A stretch of 15,978 bases of DNA from an uncultured Bacilli bacterium (GTDB taxonomy: Bacteria; Bacillota_I; Bacilli_A; RF39; UBA660). Shown piece after piece: positions 15,250 through 15,978 of this stretch (position 1 is the stretch's first letter; every line of letters begins with the position of its first letter). The DNA is taken from the NCBI GenBank assembly GCA_910586865.1, contig CAJUIY010000041.1, positions 1 to 15,978 of the forward strand, written 5' to 3'. Below the pieces are notes generated by a model. It saw only the letters and a list, made by a program, of their open reading frames with translations. It made no database searches and was not told the origin of the DNA. The translations under genes and the position numbers were made by a program.

Positions 15250-15275
15250 TAAATTATTTCCCGGGAAATAATTTA
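15250..15275. other. Noc-binding site (NBS) palindrome, copy 3
   Basis: Perfect 26-bp palindrome, core ATTTCCCGGGAAAT at 15256-15269, lying about 97 bp from the nearer parS site in non-coding DNA. Confidence 0.88.
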
Positions 15276-15763
15276 GAGCCTTTATCAATTGTTAATAAGA
15301 ATCTTTAATACACTGCTTAATTTTATAATAATTATATCCAATTGAAACAAAAGATTAACAGGTTCAAAATTATAAATAATTCATAATAGTATAATATATA
15401 ATATTAAATTTTTACTTCTTTTTCTAATCTAGTACTAGTGGTTATAAATCTTTTAATAAAAACACCTATTGTTCTATTACTATTCTAATTTTAAAATTTT
15501 TCATGGTAGACCATTTCATCCATTAGTAAATATTTTTTAATTGTTTTAATCAAAATAATACAATTTGAATAAATCTTTACAATTCTAATATGTCTGTAGT
15601 CATTTTGATACCATACCCAAAAATAATATTTGTATATTATATACTAATCCTAAATTGTTTAGTATTAATGAATACAAACATGAATAAATCTAAGAAAGCT
15701 GTTTTTTAATTTATATTTAACAATTTTATTTTATATTTTTTAGTTTAAGGATAAATATATTAC

Positions 15764-15795
15764 ATTCAAATTATTTCCCGGGAAATAATTTGAAT
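15764..15795. other. Noc-binding site (NBS) palindrome, copy 4
   Basis: Perfect 32-bp palindrome, core ATTTCCCGGGAAAT at 15773-15786, the longest of the four because the match continues through an ATTC/GAAT pair beyond the shared arms. It lies in non-coding DNA with no neighbouring gene inside the window. Confidence 0.88.
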
Positions 15796-15978
15796 ACGAT
15801 ATCTTATTAAATTTTAGCTCTTAGCTTTTCATTTGATTATAAACATTAATTAAATACATTAATACTTTTGATATAATAATTTCTCTCTCCCCCCTACTAA
15901 GAATATAATAAATTATAATATAAAAATCATTATTTGCACAGTGCACCTATAAATATTAATCATCTGAACTATGTGTTT

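Larger units (their letters stand above)
15011..15978. other. gene-free AT-rich region with parS and NBS sites
   Basis: About 970 bp with no open frame of convincing length or ribosome site on either strand, and no tRNA or rRNA. It holds the SRP promoter, two parS sites and two NBS palindromes, all listed separately. No DnaA-box pattern (TTATCCACA or its complement) was seen, so replication initiation is not supported here. Minor items: an inverted repeat ATACTAA/TTAGTAT near 15638-15666, a polypurine tract AGTAGGGGGGAGAGAG on the minus strand near 15881-15898, and GCACAGTGC near 15937-15945. None has an assignable role. Confidence 0.7.

Noticed and set aside
15011..15978. Gene-free region considered as the replication origin itself
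   Set aside because: No DnaA-box clusters and no dnaA or dnaN in view. parS and AT richness fit origin proximity but do not show an origin.
15011..15978. Decayed gene in the long intergenic stretch
   Set aside because: All frames are broken by frequent stops and no recognisable protein fragment was found.

Overview
The window is very AT-rich (roughly a quarter G+C by eye). It reads as an origin-proximal chromosomal segment of a low-GC Firmicute (Bacillota, class Bacilli). All protein genes lie on the minus strand. Order in the direction of transcription: SRP RNA, tadA, dnaX, ebfC, recR, bofA, holB, ricT/yaaT, trmN6, rsmI, pth, mfd, an unknown gene, a second unknown gene, spoVT, a methionine T-box, metG, and a small membrane-protein gene. 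This closely follows the Bacillus subtilis tadA-scr-dnaX-yaaK-recR-bofA and holB-yaaT-yabB-rsmI plus pth-mfd-spoVT blocks next to oriC, compacted into one run. SpoVT and BofA point to a sporulating lineage or a descendant of one. The short MetG, 75-nt SRP RNA and extreme AT bias recall gut Bacilli of the Erysipelotrichales/RF39 kind; that placement is an inference and no species is recognised.

Layout. 1-336: one small membrane ORF and spacer. 337-2135: metG behind a T-box whose specifier loop carries AUG. 2171-2701: spoVT. 2785-4371: two unrecognised genes, each with its own good sigma-A promoter. 4468-14369: a ten-gene run from dnaX to mfd with overlaps or short gaps and a probable promoter just upstream of dnaX. 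14462-15010: tadA and the SRP RNA. 15011-15978: about 970 bp without a gene, holding chromosome-organisation sites.

The most notable content is in the DNA sites. Two perfect parS palindromes (TGTTCCACGTGGAACA, ParB/Spo0J loading sites) lie 36 bp apart at 15102-15153. Four copies of a palindrome with the core ATTTCCCGGGAAAT, the Noc (nucleoid occlusion) binding site, lie at 8363, 13316, 15250 and 15764. All four share arms longer than the known 14-bp core. One is inside dnaX coding sequence and one fills the rsmI-pth gap. The right end therefore looks like a combined segregation and division-control hub next to the origin-proximal replication/recombination operon.

Functionally the operon joins clamp-loader subunits (dnaX, holB), recombination and repair (recR, ebfC, mfd), RNA modification (trmN6, rsmI, tadA), translation quality control (pth), and developmental or RNA-decay regulators (bofA, ricT). 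Oddities: dnaX has a perfect Shine-Dalgarno sequence followed by AUA rather than a canonical start codon, and an A8 run in its linker region. BofA is shortened to 61 residues.
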